From contig JAVVEE010000027.1 of the NCBI GenBank assembly GCA_032251315.1, positions 1 through 30,767 of the forward strand: a stretch of 30,767 bases of DNA, in the 5' to 3' direction. This document shows positions 1 to 7,630 of the stretch, in pieces. A program made the translations under genes and the position numbers. This DNA is from LH-M37 sp032251315 (lineage in GTDB: Bacteria; Pseudomonadota; Gammaproteobacteria; SZUA-229). The notes beneath the pieces are model-generated. The model was not told the DNA's origin, searched no databases, and saw only the letters and a list, made by a program, of their open reading frames with translations. Each line of letters starts with the position of its first letter. Position 1 is the stretch's first letter.

Positions 1-18
1 GTTGTGACTTGTGATTAT

Positions 19-113
19 ATCGTTCTCACGCTCCAGCGTGGAATGCAGGTTCGGATGCTCCAGCGTCTCGATCGATTGCTTTTAATAACGTGGCGCTGGA
101 GCGTGGGAACGAT
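19..113. repeat. REP-like inverted repeat, family A
   Basis: The 20-base arms at 19-38 and 94-113 are inverted copies of each other with one mismatch; the right arm reads CGCTGGAGCGTGGGAACGAT. A third partial match (CTCCAGCG) lies between them near 57-64. The sequence could fold into a long hairpin. It resembles widespread intergenic palindromes that carry a GCTGGAGCGTGGGAACG core. No coding sequence is visible here. Confidence 0.75.
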
Positions 114-140
114 GGTATAACAACAAGTGGTTTTTATAAG

Positions 141-285
141 CCGTCATACCGGCGCAGGCCGGTATCCATCTCTAAGAGACGCAATACTGGTTCAGAATAA
201 CGCTGCTCTGTAAGAATTTTACTATCCTGTAAGAACTTATCGGTTATGAACATGGATTCCGGCCAAAAACACGCCGGAATGACGG
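141..285. repeat. REP/BIME-like inverted repeat pair, family B
   Basis: The ends at 141-169 and 252-285 are inverted relatives: both read CCGTCATaCCGGC or CCGTCATtCCGGC inward and finish in a TATCCAT or AATCCAT box. Each end is also a small palindrome (ATACCGG/CCGGTAT and ATTCCGG/CCGGAAT). The arrangement matches the common 'GTCATTCCGGC' repeat type of proteobacterial intergenic DNA. The interior has no supported gene. Confidence 0.7.
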
Positions 286-340
286 GAGGGTAAATTAGCG
301 TAATGGTAATAACGGGGAAGTAAATTAGCGCAATAACAGG
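278..340. repeat. Short imperfect tandem repeat
   Basis: TAAATTAGCG occurs at 291-300 and 321-330. AATgACGGG, AATaACGGG and AATaACaGG occur at about 278, 308 and 332, giving imperfect units of 30 and 24 bases. The array lies between the family B repeat and tRNA-Ser. No function is evident. Confidence 0.55.
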
Positions 341-375
341 AAAATAGAATGGGAAAACACCCATTCCAAAGAATA

Positions 376-463
376 TGGCGGAGAGCGAGGGATTCGAACC
401 CCCGGAGCCTTTCGACTCAACGGTTTTCAAGACCGCCGCTTTCGACCACTCAGCCAGCTCTCC
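376..463 (-). tRNA. tRNA-Ser (anticodon UGA)
   Basis: The minus strand reads GGAGAGC at the 5' end and GCTCTCC followed by G and an encoded CCA at the 3' end, so the seven-pair acceptor stem is complete. The anticodon loop is CTTGAAA, with UGA encoded at plus-strand positions 427-429. The T arm reads GGGGGTTCGAATCCCTC. The 88-nucleotide length with a long variable arm is typical of class II tRNA-Ser. Confidence 0.96.
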
Positions 464-754
464 AGATAATCTTAACGTCTCACACCCGCATCGCTGCGTT
501 TGCGAGGGCGTATCTTACTGTATTCTGAGCGGGTTTCAATGAATACAACCCGACTTTTCATTTTATTATCAGTGAATACCTGTTTTAAATGTTGAAAACA
601 GGCTTGATTTTGCTCAATGGCGCCCCAATATTGCATTGCAGAAGTAAGAAATCAGAAAGCATTCGAAAGCGGGTAAATGAAACTTATCATCGTTTACACT
701 GCCCATAGAATGGTGATATTCTAATTAACAATTTAAAACCGGGTAGGAACTACT
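464..754. other. Intergenic region upstream of the BI-1 family gene
   Basis: No coding sequence or structured RNA is evident between tRNA-Ser and the membrane protein gene. It should hold the minus-strand promoter of tRNA-Ser and the plus-strand promoter of the 755 gene, but I cannot place convincing -35/-10 boxes for either. A weak ribosome-binding sequence (GGGTAGGAAC) lies just before the ATG at 755. Confidence 0.5.
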
Positions 755-1417
755 ATGCAAATTTCAGCAACACGCTCTGAATCACAAATCGTCAGCACGA
801 ACAAGGTGTTGAAGAACACTTATGCCCTGTTATCTGCAACGCTGTTTTTCAGCGCGCTGATGGCGGCGGTTTCCATGGCTGTGAATATGCCGCACGGCGT
901 TAGCCTGATCGCCATGTTCGGCGCATTAGGCCTTATCTGGTTTGCGTTGCCCCGCACCGCTAACTCCAGCAAGGGCTTATGGGTGGTTTTTGGCATCACC
1001 GGCTTACTGGGTCTCAGTATCGGGCCGATGTTAAATTCCTATCTGCAACTGGCTAACGGCGGGCAGATTGTTGCCACTGCTTTTGGCGGCACCGGTGTTA
1101 TTTTCCTGGGTCTGTCGGGATACGCACTCACCAGTAAGAAAGATTTCAGCTTTTTAGCGGGCTTTCTCATGGTTGGCCTGGTTATCGCCGTAGTGGCCAT
1201 GATCGCTAATATATTCCTGGATATGCCCGCCCTGTCACTGGCTATCTCTTCAGCGGTGATACTGATAATGAGTGGTTTCATCCTGCATGACACCAGTGCG
1301 ATTATTCGCGGTGAGCAGACTAACTACATTCTGGCAACTGTCGGCATGTACCTGAGCATATTCAACATCTTCATCCACCTGCTCAACATTCTGGGCTCGC
1401 TCAGTGGTCGTGATTGA
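755..1417 (+). CDS. Bax inhibitor-1/YccA family inner-membrane protein
   Basis: The 220-residue protein is almost wholly hydrophobic, with about seven predicted membrane segments, the first near residues 22-42. Length and pattern fit the bacterial BI-1 (UPF0005) family, to which E. coli YccA belongs. YccA interacts with the FtsH protease and modulates it; BsYetJ of the same family is a pH-sensitive calcium leak channel. The family signature is visible towards the end: a segment ending in G-F-I-L-H-D-T-S, then a polar loop, then a helix containing Y-L-S-I-F-N-I-F-I-H-L-L. The start is the ATG behind GGTAGGA. The gene stands alone, flanked by a promoter-sized gap and a strong terminator, so it is probably monocistronic. 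Family assignment is secure; a YccA-like role is inference. Confidence 0.9.
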   Translation: MQISATRSESQIVSTNKVLKNTYALLSATLFFSALMAAVSMAVNMPHGVSLIAMFGALGLIWFALPRTANSSKGLWVVFGITGLLGLSIGPMLNSYLQLANGGQIVATAFGGTGVIFLGLSGYALTSKKDFSFLAGFLMVGLVIAVVAMIANIFLDMPALSLAISSAVILIMSGFILHDTSAIIRGEQTNYILATVGMYLSIFNIFIHLLNILGSLSGRD

Positions 1418-1447
1418 TTTGATTGATCAAGGCGCAATTCGATAACG

Positions 1448-1478
1448 AAAAAAGCCCCGCATTGCGGGGCTTTTTTTA
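1448..1478 (+). terminator. Rho-independent terminator of the BI-1 gene
   Basis: A perfect hairpin, GCCCCGC-ATT-GCGGGGC, is followed by seven T residues and preceded by an A-run. It lies 30 bases after the stop codon at 1417. The A-run means it could also stop minus-strand transcription leaving the AbiE operon. Confidence 0.93.
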
Positions 1479-1506
1479 TGCTTTAATTTTCATGACCGGC
1501 TTCCAT

Positions 1507-1573
1507 AAGGCTGTCGGGTTTGGGAAATTTGGGCCAATCTCCCTCAATTCATCCTAAATTCAACAGTCTCCTA
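1507..1573. repeat. Degenerate, shortened copy of the 26424-26586 palindromic element
   Basis: The segment begins AAGGCTGTCGGGTTTGGG and continues with AAATTTGGGCC, ATCTCCCTC, AATTCATCCTAAATTC and CAACAGTCTCC. The same blocks occur in the inverted-repeat element at 26424-26586: GAGGCTGTCGGATT at its left end, and ATTTGGGC, TCTCCC and CGACAACCTCC at its right end. The central loop is missing. It sits directly downstream of the AbiE toxin gene. Confidence 0.5.
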
Positions 1574-1598
1574 ATTGCATTAATAAAGGGCGTTCTAC

Positions 1599-2537
1599 TC
1601 AGACATCGCCACCTTTATGTAATACGGCTTCTAGATTGCCTATAGATTCTGTGTGTTTTTTCTTATTCTTTTGTTTGAGGTTTTCAAGATTCTGTATTTT
1701 CCAGCGCACTGAAGGGAGTTGTTCGATATGAGGCATACCCAGATACGTCCAGTCAGGCACGCCTTGCTTGAAAGCTAACAAAAAGGCGCGGTCCTCATCG
1801 GTCAATTGAGCATGTAATGTCTTAACCAGTCTGGGCAACGTTGCTTCAAGCACCTCAACATCTATAGACTCAAATGCCATGCCTTTGAATTCAGCCTCAT
1901 AAAATTCAGCTAATGGTTTAGCTCTTGGTGATAGTAATTCAGACATAGGCCGGTTATGGCTAATGAGGTATACAAGAAAGGCAACCACCAACTCGCGACT
2001 GATACCTTCGTTATTCAATAGCAGCAATGTGTCGAACAGGTCTCTCGGGTGCTGACGATCCAGCGTTGCGCAGAGTTTTCCTGCATAAAGATCGTTAAAG
2101 CTCAGTAGCGGTACTTCAGCAAAACCAAACCACTCTTCTACCGATGGTCTTACCGCTCGTGTCTCTGCCTCATAAACAGCACCGCGCAGTACCGGTGTAA
2201 CTTCAATTTTCACTCTTGCATCAGGGCCGGCAATATTTAGCTTAAGCAAAGTACCCGTTTGTTGATTAAATTGAAATGACACATTAATACCTGGGAAACG
2301 CTGCATCACTTCTTCAGCAATAGCTCTTAACGCACGATCAATTTCCGCCAATGCCTGGCCTCGATCATTCATTGGCAGATATGCCAGATCAATATCCACA
2401 GACAAACGAGGCAGATCACGTACAAATAGATTAATGGCTGTTCCACCTTTCAGGGCAAAACAGACCTGCTGCCCAACAATGGGCAGGATCTGGACCAACA
2501 AGCTCACCTGTTTATAAAAAGGGCTGTTCGAATCCAT
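1599..2537 (-). CDS. abiEii: AbiEii/AbiGii-type nucleotidyltransferase toxin
   Basis: This 312-residue protein belongs to the DNA polymerase beta-like nucleotidyltransferases of the AbiEii family, the toxin half of type IV AbiE systems, which act in phage abortive infection. Motif I is visible as GGT at residues 31-33 and D-I-D at 48-50, the expected metal-binding pair. Later blocks K-I-E-V-T-P-V and D-L-Y-A-G-K-L-C-A-T-L-D-R-Q-H-P-R-D-L-F-D match family motifs II and III. I chose the ATG at 2537 because GGAG lies about five bases upstream; an in-frame ATG at 2549 would add four residues. Its start overlaps the end of the upstream antitoxin gene by 26 bases, so the two are translationally coupled. 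Characterised homologues inhibit growth bacteriostatically, by nucleotide transfer to RNA substrates such as tRNA in some relatives; this protein's substrate is unknown. Confidence 0.9.
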   Translation of the reverse strand: MDSNSPFYKQVSLLVQILPIVGQQVCFALKGGTAINLFVRDLPRLSVDIDLAYLPMNDRGQALAEIDRALRAIAEEVMQRFPGINVSFQFNQQTGTLLKLNIAGPDARVKIEVTPVLRGAVYEAETRAVRPSVEEWFGFAEVPLLSFNDLYAGKLCATLDRQHPRDLFDTLLLLNNEGISRELVVAFLVYLISHNRPMSELLSPRAKPLAEFYEAEFKGMAFESIDVEVLEATLPRLVKTLHAQLTDEDRAFLLAFKQGVPDWTYLGMPHIEQLPSVRWKIQNLENLKQKNKKKHTESIGNLEAVLHKGGDV

Positions 2538-3309
2538 CCCTACTCCCATTTGCCATGTGTCTCGGTACCGTTATCAGGTACTTCTTATCAAAGACACCCC
2601 CTTTCACGATGGCCCGTTTCCCACTGCCAAGATTGATAGCTTCAGTCTCAAGCCGCTTGAACCAGCCAAAGTCATGCCGTTCAGAAAACCAGAGGAATAG
2701 CCGTTTGGCTTTCACGTGGTGGCAAGCCTTGAGCAGCTTCATTAATAACTGGGGCCGTAACGAAGTTGCAGACTCAAACAGCTTATCCAGCACCTCAAAA
2801 TCGGAATCCTGCTTAACCTCAGATACCAGCTCCAGCAAGGCTAGCTCTGGGGTGGCATAACGTAGTGGCCAGTCCCAGTGTCCAAAAGGCCTGGTTGTTA
2901 TTGCTTCGGCAACGGGTTCATCAAACAGCTGCACCCTGTGCAGGGTGAGCCGATATGGGGTATCCAGTTTGCCGGCCCAACTCGGTAGTTTATCCACACC
3001 ATACAAATGTACCTGCTGCATCCCCTGCATCGGCAGATAATGGGCAAACCCCTGTAGTTCCAATGCGGAACGACCACCAACATGCACAGAATAACCTAAA
3101 CTTTGTATGGAATAGACAACATGTTCCCACTTTAGCGATGGACCGGGCTTACGGTAGGCCCCACGAGCAACCGGCACCAATGCACCCGATCGCAGGTAAT
3201 AGTCTACCAACGGGCGCTCAAAGCCCCGATCCGCCAGCCAGATACGGTCTACCACCAAACCTTCTGGTAGGCGGCTCTCCAGGGTATCTCTCGTGATTTG
3301 TGGCTTCAC
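2512..3309 (-). CDS. abiEi: AbiEi-type antitoxin and transcriptional autorepressor
   Basis: The 265-residue protein has an N-terminal winged-helix region (about residues 8-60, with the segment A-R-G-A-Y-R-K-P-G at its wing) and a longer C-terminal domain, the layout of AbiEi antitoxins. In type IV systems the antitoxin does not bind the toxin stably but counteracts its effect. AbiEi also represses its own operon by binding inverted repeats in the promoter. Translation starts at a GTG at 3309; two codons upstream there is an in-frame TAG, so no longer start exists. The gene is first in a two-gene operon and is preceded by two perfect palindromes (separate entries), consistent with autoregulation. 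The family call rests on N-terminal features, the pairing with abiEii and the operators. Confidence 0.87.
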   Translation of the reverse strand: MKPQITRDTLESRLPEGLVVDRIWLADRGFERPLVDYYLRSGALVPVARGAYRKPGPSLKWEHVVYSIQSLGYSVHVGGRSALELQGFAHYLPMQGMQQVHLYGVDKLPSWAGKLDTPYRLTLHRVQLFDEPVAEAITTRPFGHWDWPLRYATPELALLELVSEVKQDSDFEVLDKLFESATSLRPQLLMKLLKACHHVKAKRLFLWFSERHDFGWFKRLETEAINLGSGKRAIVKGGVFDKKYLITVPRHMANGSRDGFEQPFL

Positions 3310-3330
3310 TGGTTTCTAAATCCGCATATT

Positions 3331-3349
3331 TGCATAGATATTCTATGCA
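3331..3349. promoter_or_regulatory. Putative AbiEi operator, proximal palindrome
   Basis: TGCATAG-ATATT-CTATGCA is a perfect 7-5-7 inverted repeat, 21 bases upstream of the abiEi GTG start. The same arms with a different five-base spacer recur at 3397-3415. Known AbiEi proteins bind paired inverted repeats in their own promoter, so an operator role is the natural inference. Confidence 0.75.
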
Positions 3350-3396
3350 TTATTGGATAAATACAAACAAAAAGCAAGTTTATATATTGTTGTATT

Positions 3397-3415
3397 TGCA
3401 TAGTAATACTATGCA
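3397..3415. promoter_or_regulatory. Putative AbiEi operator, distal palindrome
   Basis: TGCATAG-TAATA-CTATGCA has the same arms as the proximal site. The centres (3340 and 3406) are 66 bases apart, a little over six helical turns, in very AT-rich DNA. Two equal sites on one face of the helix would suit cooperative binding and DNA bending, as described for the streptococcal AbiEi. I could not place the abiE -35/-10 boxes with confidence, but they should lie in this interval. Confidence 0.72.
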
Positions 3416-3485
3416 ATTTTAGATAAAAGCAAACCGCATATCTATCCGATTACCCCAATTACCATTTAATTATCACGTTCGGCTT

Positions 3486-4784
3486 TTAGCGCTGATAACC
3501 CTCAGCAACCCAGTAGCCGTAAACACATACCAGCTCGTCATCCAGATAAATCAGCGGTATTCTGTCACGCTCCCAGGAGGGAATAGCGCGCGCCTGCATC
3601 AGCTTCTTTAAGCTATGTGTGCCTTTTCTGCCCGCCGGGCGTATTTTTTCACCGCCCTGGCGAAACCTCACCGTTAGCGTTTTATCCAGCAGATCCGGCT
3701 TCAGGCCCTGCAAATAGCCCTGCCCGGCCAGCAATTCCAGTCCCAAATTGGCGAGCACGAGCTTTTCTCCGGGATTCCACGTCAGCACGGTTGAGGGGTC
3801 GTGTTCGGAGCGGCTCAGGCAATACAGCTGCCCCTGATAACGGCGGATTTCGGATTGCCCCCAGCACACTTCGGGACGGGCATCTGCGGCTGCGGGCAGC
3901 ACTGTCCGGATAATCTGATGCAGCACGTTGGCGGTGGGCGCATCGTCAGCGTACCGAAGCAGCCAGTAGCGCAGGACATTCAGCTGGCGGGCCCGGGATA
4001 GCGCTGTCAGGCCGGTAATGTCGAGGCTGTGATGCGGCGGTGAAATAATGGCGGACAGATCAATCGCCGCCATGGCTTCGATGATCTCCAGCACATCCTG
4101 CTGCTGGCTCGCCACTTTTGACAGCGAATCGCCCAGCTGCGGCCAGCGTTTTTTGATGACCGGGATGATATTCTGGCGCAGCAGGTTGCGGTCGAAATCG
4201 GTATCGGTGTTGCTGGGGTCTTCAATCCATTGCAGGCCGATCTCGTTTGCGTAATCACGAATCTCCTGCCGACTGAAGCTCAGCAGCGGCCGGGCATGAA
4301 AAGCGTGATCGGCGCTGTGCATGAGCGGCATCGCGGCCAGCCCTGCCACCCCGGCACCGCGAAACAGCTGCAACAGCACGGTTTCAGACTGGTCATCCTG
4401 ATGATGCGCGGTGAGCAGGCAGTCACCCGCCTGCAACTCGGATTTAAGCGCCCGATAGCGGACCTTGCGCGCGGTCTCTTCGGGGCTCTCGCCCGGATTT
4501 TTACGCGCATCGACATGGATGGTTTTAAATGGCACGTTTAGTGCTGCACAGACCTCGGCGCAGTGAACCGACCAGTGGTCAGCCTGATTTTGTAAGCCAT
4601 GGTGGATGTGAACGGCGCGCACCGGCAGTTCGGATGCCCGCGCACAGAGGTGCAGCAGCAGGTGTGAGTCCAGGCCGCCGCTGTAGGCGACCAGGTATCG
4701 TTTGATGGCGGGGGCGGAAGAGGAAGTCGATGAATCGGAAGAGAGCGATTGCAGAATTTCCGTAAATCGCGGTAACAGGAACAT
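3486..4784 (-). CDS. tilS: tRNA(Ile)-lysidine synthetase TilS
   Basis: TilS uses ATP and lysine to convert cytidine 34 of the CAU anticodon of tRNA-Ile to lysidine, switching both its codon and its amino acid identity; it is cytoplasmic and usually essential. The 432-residue protein has the PP-loop motif S-G-G-L-D-S at residues 35-40, followed by V-H-I-H-H-G-L and L-L-T-A-H-H-Q-D-D-Q-S-E-T, the conserved ATPase-domain blocks. A C-terminal substrate-binding domain (about 368-432) includes V-R-F-R-Q-G-G-E-K-I and a terminal segment with V-Y-G-Y-W-V-A. Length is normal. A serine-rich stretch at residues 13-23 precedes the core. The gene follows accA with a 27-base gap, the order seen in many gammaproteobacteria, so cotranscription is likely. 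Confidence 0.97.
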   Translation of the reverse strand: MFLLPRFTEILQSLSSDSSTSSSAPAIKRYLVAYSGGLDSHLLLHLCARASELPVRAVHIHHGLQNQADHWSVHCAEVCAALNVPFKTIHVDARKNPGESPEETARKVRYRALKSELQAGDCLLTAHHQDDQSETVLLQLFRGAGVAGLAAMPLMHSADHAFHARPLLSFSRQEIRDYANEIGLQWIEDPSNTDTDFDRNLLRQNIIPVIKKRWPQLGDSLSKVASQQQDVLEIIEAMAAIDLSAIISPPHHSLDITGLTALSRARQLNVLRYWLLRYADDAPTANVLHQIIRTVLPAAADARPEVCWGQSEIRRYQGQLYCLSRSEHDPSTVLTWNPGEKLVLANLGLELLAGQGYLQGLKPDLLDKTLTVRFRQGGEKIRPAGRKGTHSLKKLMQARAIPSWERDRIPLIYLDDELVCVYGYWVAEGYQR

Positions 4785-4811
4785 CAGTTGACGGGCTTTA
4801 ATATAAAGCGT

Positions 4812-5780
4812 TTAGCCCACTTCCTGCTCGAGGAATTCGCCGAACGAGGTTAACCGTTCATAGCGCATCTCCAGCAACTTTTCGATGCCGATTTTCTCGA
4901 AGCTTTCCAGGGCATCGACCAGCGCCTGCTTGATGTTTCTGGCGGTGGCATCGACATCGCGGTGGGCACTGCCCAGCGGCTCTCTGATCACCTGTTCGAT
5001 GAAGCCGCGATCGTGCAGAGTCTTGGCGGTAATGCCCATGGCTTCGGCGGCCTCTTCGGCTTTATCCGCGCTCTTCCACAGAATAGAGGCGCAGCCTTCG
5101 GGAGAGATCACCGAGTAGGTGCTGTATTCCAGCATCATGACGCGGTCACCCACGCCGATGGCCAGTGCGCCGCCGGAGCCACCTTCACCAATCACGGTGC
5201 AGATGATCGGCGTTTTCAGATCCGCCATAACAAACAGGTTGCGCGCAATCGCTTCCGACTGGCCGCGCTCTTCAGCGCCAATGCCGGGATAGGCGCCGGG
5301 AGTGTCGATAAACGTCAGCACCGGCAGTTTAAAGCGCTCGGCCATCTTCATCAGACGCAACGCCTTACGATAGCCTTCGGGGCGAGGCATACCAAAGTTA
5401 CGACGTATATTCTCTTTGGTGTCACGGCCTTTCTGGTGACCGATAACCATCACCGGCATGCCATCCAGACGCGCAACGCCGCCCACCAGCGCGGCGTCAT
5501 CGGCATAAGCACGGTCGCCGTGTAATTCCTGGAAATCGGTGAAGATGCGGTCGACGTAGTCCAGCGTATAAGGGCGCATGGGGTGACGCGCCAGCTTGGA
5601 GGTCTGCCAGACGTTGAGCTTGGCAAAAATGTTTTTGGTCAGACTGCGGGACTTCTCCTCCAGCTTGCTGATCTCTTCGCCGATATTGATTTCGGTGTCA
5701 TCGCCGACATAACGAAGCTCTTCAATCTTGGCTTCAAGCTCGGCAACAGGCTGTTCAAAATCCAGGTAATTTGGGTTCAT
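4812..5780 (-). CDS. accA: Acetyl-CoA carboxylase carboxyltransferase subunit alpha
   Basis: AccA pairs with AccD to move the carboxyl group from biotin-BCCP to acetyl-CoA, the committed step of fatty acid synthesis. The protein starts M-N-P-N-Y-L-D-F-E-Q, has an N-terminal helical coiled-coil region (about 10-60), then the crotonase-like carboxyltransferase fold with M-V-I-G-H-Q-K-G-R, F-I-D-T-P-G-A-Y-P-G and G-E-G-G-S-G-G-A-L-A-I-G. I chose the ATG at 5780 (322 residues, against 319 in E. coli). An upstream in-frame start at 5831 would add 17 residues absent from the family. No strong ribosome-binding site is visible. It heads an accA-tilS unit. Confidence 0.97.
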   Translation of the reverse strand: MNPNYLDFEQPVAELEAKIEELRYVGDDTEINIGEEISKLEEKSRSLTKNIFAKLNVWQTSKLARHPMRPYTLDYVDRIFTDFQELHGDRAYADDAALVGGVARLDGMPVMVIGHQKGRDTKENIRRNFGMPRPEGYRKALRLMKMAERFKLPVLTFIDTPGAYPGIGAEERGQSEAIARNLFVMADLKTPIICTVIGEGGSGGALAIGVGDRVMMLEYSTYSVISPEGCASILWKSADKAEEAAEAMGITAKTLHDRGFIEQVIREPLGSAHRDVDATARNIKQALVDALESFEKIGIEKLLEMRYERLTSFGEFLEQEVG

Positions 5781-5885
5781 AATTTTAGAAAAAGCTTTAT
5801 TTATTAATGAATAAACTCGAATGATATGCACCGAATTCTAGCATGCACAGAAAATTCGGCACACTTATCCGTCGTATTATTTTAT

Positions 5886-7019
5886 TTACGTTTCCGGCAC
5901 CATCGCTTCATCGACATCCAGCAGCTCGCGCAACACCATGGTGGCATAACAGCCGGCGGGCAAATCAAAACTCAGCAGTAATTCATCCCCCTCCAGCACC
6001 CAGCTCATATTTTTGGGCAGCACCCTCAGGGAACGACGCATCTGCTGAACCTTGAACTGACACAGCCCCGCTTTCAATTGCGGATTTTCATCGACGATGG
6101 CCTTTTCCAGCGCGGCGACTTTGCCCTGCGTGCGCAGCTCGCCTTCGCCCCAGAGCACGCCGGTGGGATGAATCTCCTTGTTCGCCACACGTTCTTCCAG
6201 CTCCACTGAACCGTCGTCCCAGAAACAGGCGGTCTTGCCTTCCAGCATGAAGACGTCACCATCTATTCGGCTATCCCAGGTATCCTGCTCGACTCGCGCG
6301 GACAGGATGCGATTAAAAATCCACGAACGCGCCGCCGAAAGGTAAATGCTTTTTTTATGTCTGGGCAGGCGCAGTTCGTCATTGCTGAACATCTCCACTG
6401 CTGCAGCCACATTGCCCATGCCATGGCCAAAACGCTGCACGCCAAAATAGTTCGGCATCCCCCGCTCAGCGATCAGCCGGCAACGCGATTCAATCAGACC
6501 GGTCGGATCATCGCCACCTCCTTTTAAATGACGCAGTCGAATGACAAAACGATTCTCCTTCAGCGCTCCGCGTCGCAGTTTGCGGCTATGGCGCCGGGCT
6601 TCCAGCAATTTGATGTTGCCGACCTCGCCCGGAAAGCTTTCAATCTGCTGCCAATCGGGATCGGGCATCCCCGGCAGGTGCACGCTGAACCATTGCGAAG
6701 TCAGGCCGTGCCGGTCTTTCAGCCCCGCATAACCCACGCAACGCGAGCGCACCCCGGCTATTTTGGCCAGCGCCTTGGCCACCCAGTCGGTATTGCAGTC
6801 GCGCTTCTGGATATGCAGCCAGGCATGCTCACCCTCGCCGCTCAGTTCAAACGGTAGCTGCTCGTCAACGATGAAATCTTCCGGCTGCGCTTTCATTGTC
6901 GCGGAAATTTCCAGCGGTTTATAGGCGCGTGCAAACTGCTCAAATTTGAGATTTCGATACGGCTTTAGTTGCGCATCGATTGTCTGATGCTCGATCGGAT
7001 CATCGCTGTTATTTATCAT
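5886..7019 (-). CDS. truD: tRNA pseudouridine(13) synthase TruD
   Basis: TruD isomerises uridine 13 of tRNA-Glu (and a few others) to pseudouridine. The 377-residue protein contains the family signature G-Y-A-G-L-K-D-R, whose Asp (residue 102 here, equivalent to E. coli Asp80) is the catalytic residue. Other conserved blocks are K-E-N-R-F-V-I-R-L-R, P-N-Y-F-G-V-Q-R-F-G and the insertion domain near T-G-V-L-W-G. I chose the ATG at 7019; the reading frame extends 15 codons further upstream, but those residues are not family-like. In many relatives truD sits with ispF and surE; here it is alone, about 100 bases upstream of accA on the same strand. Confidence 0.95.
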   Translation of the reverse strand: MINNSDDPIEHQTIDAQLKPYRNLKFEQFARAYKPLEISATMKAQPEDFIVDEQLPFELSGEGEHAWLHIQKRDCNTDWVAKALAKIAGVRSRCVGYAGLKDRHGLTSQWFSVHLPGMPDPDWQQIESFPGEVGNIKLLEARRHSRKLRRGALKENRFVIRLRHLKGGGDDPTGLIESRCRLIAERGMPNYFGVQRFGHGMGNVAAAVEMFSNDELRLPRHKKSIYLSAARSWIFNRILSARVEQDTWDSRIDGDVFMLEGKTACFWDDGSVELEERVANKEIHPTGVLWGEGELRTQGKVAALEKAIVDENPQLKAGLCQFKVQQMRRSLRVLPKNMSWVLEGDELLLSFDLPAGCYATMVLRELLDVDEAMVPET

Positions 7020-7630
7020 TACATTCACCCACAGGCTCCACACCCTAAAATTACGCCGCCGCATTGTACCGGCTCATCGCTCAGCAGGGTCAAACTTCAT
7101 CACCCGAACTTCTGCACTGATGTCACGACAGCGATGGCATTTTACGCCAACACCGCCTGAAACAGATCAAGATGATGCCAAACAGGTCTATTTACTAACA
7201 AAACGCATGGAAAGGATACCCTTTAATCAAGACCGTCAGCAGCAGGGATACTGCTGCCGAGCGTACACGGATGTATTCTCAGCGCGTCTTGATTGAAGGG
7301 TATCCTTTCCATGTAACTCAATAGTAATTCAGACATCTGGAAACAAACCAGGTCGAAGCGTGGACGTGGAAGATGGAGATGATTTCCAGAGCCGACAGCG
7401 TGCAGACCTGCCATGCATTGACGGGTGAGCTCGAATGCACCCTTTACAATAGCCCGTTACACGGTTTCCGCCAAGATGATTTTATACAGGCTGATCTGGC
7501 CTGATATTTTCAAGCCAATAACCACAACATTAATTACTGTTATTATCCATGCCAAAAGCATAGTATTAATCTTCTAATGGCAGCTAACCTTGAAGCTTGA
7601 TGCATCGCCTAAAAAAAGATTCCCCTGAAC
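7020..7630. other. Intergenic region between truD and the c-di-GMP gene
   Basis: This 611-base divergent interval holds the palindromic element at 7192-7327 and otherwise no supported gene. A minus-strand reading frame at 7223-7414 runs through the palindrome and is not convincing. The interval should contain the promoters of truD (leftward) and the GGDEF-EAL gene (rightward); I see no clear sigma-70 match for either. Confidence 0.5.
7192..7327. repeat. MITE-like palindromic element, copy 1
   Basis: Terminal arms at 7206-7233 and 7286-7313 are 28-base inverted repeats with one mismatch; they begin CATGGAAAGGATACCC. Outside them, TTACTA at 7192-7197 and TAGTAA at 7322-7327 form a second inverted pair, each exactly eight bases from the inner arm, giving a 136-bp symmetrical unit. 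Within the left part is a perfect small hairpin, GCAGCAG-GGATA-CTGCTGC (7239-7257). The first 73 bases recur at 30695-30767 with two differences. There is no transposase gene inside, so this is a non-autonomous or REP-type element. Confidence 0.85.

Noticed and set aside
134..430. Minus-strand frame of 98 codons over the family B repeat and tRNA-Ser
   Set aside because: It overlaps the tRNA gene and REP-type DNA, so it cannot be a normal coding region.
4962..5525. Plus-strand frame of 187 codons opposite accA
   Set aside because: Shadow of the accA coding sequence; the His/Arg-rich translation is typical of antisense frames.
5781..5831. 17-residue N-terminal extension of AccA
   Set aside because: The family starts at the M-N-P-N-Y-L methionine; the extension is not conserved in composition and has no ribosome-binding site.
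7223..7414. Minus-strand frame across the 7192-7327 palindrome
   Set aside because: Most of its first half is repeat sequence; the open frame is a by-product of the palindrome.
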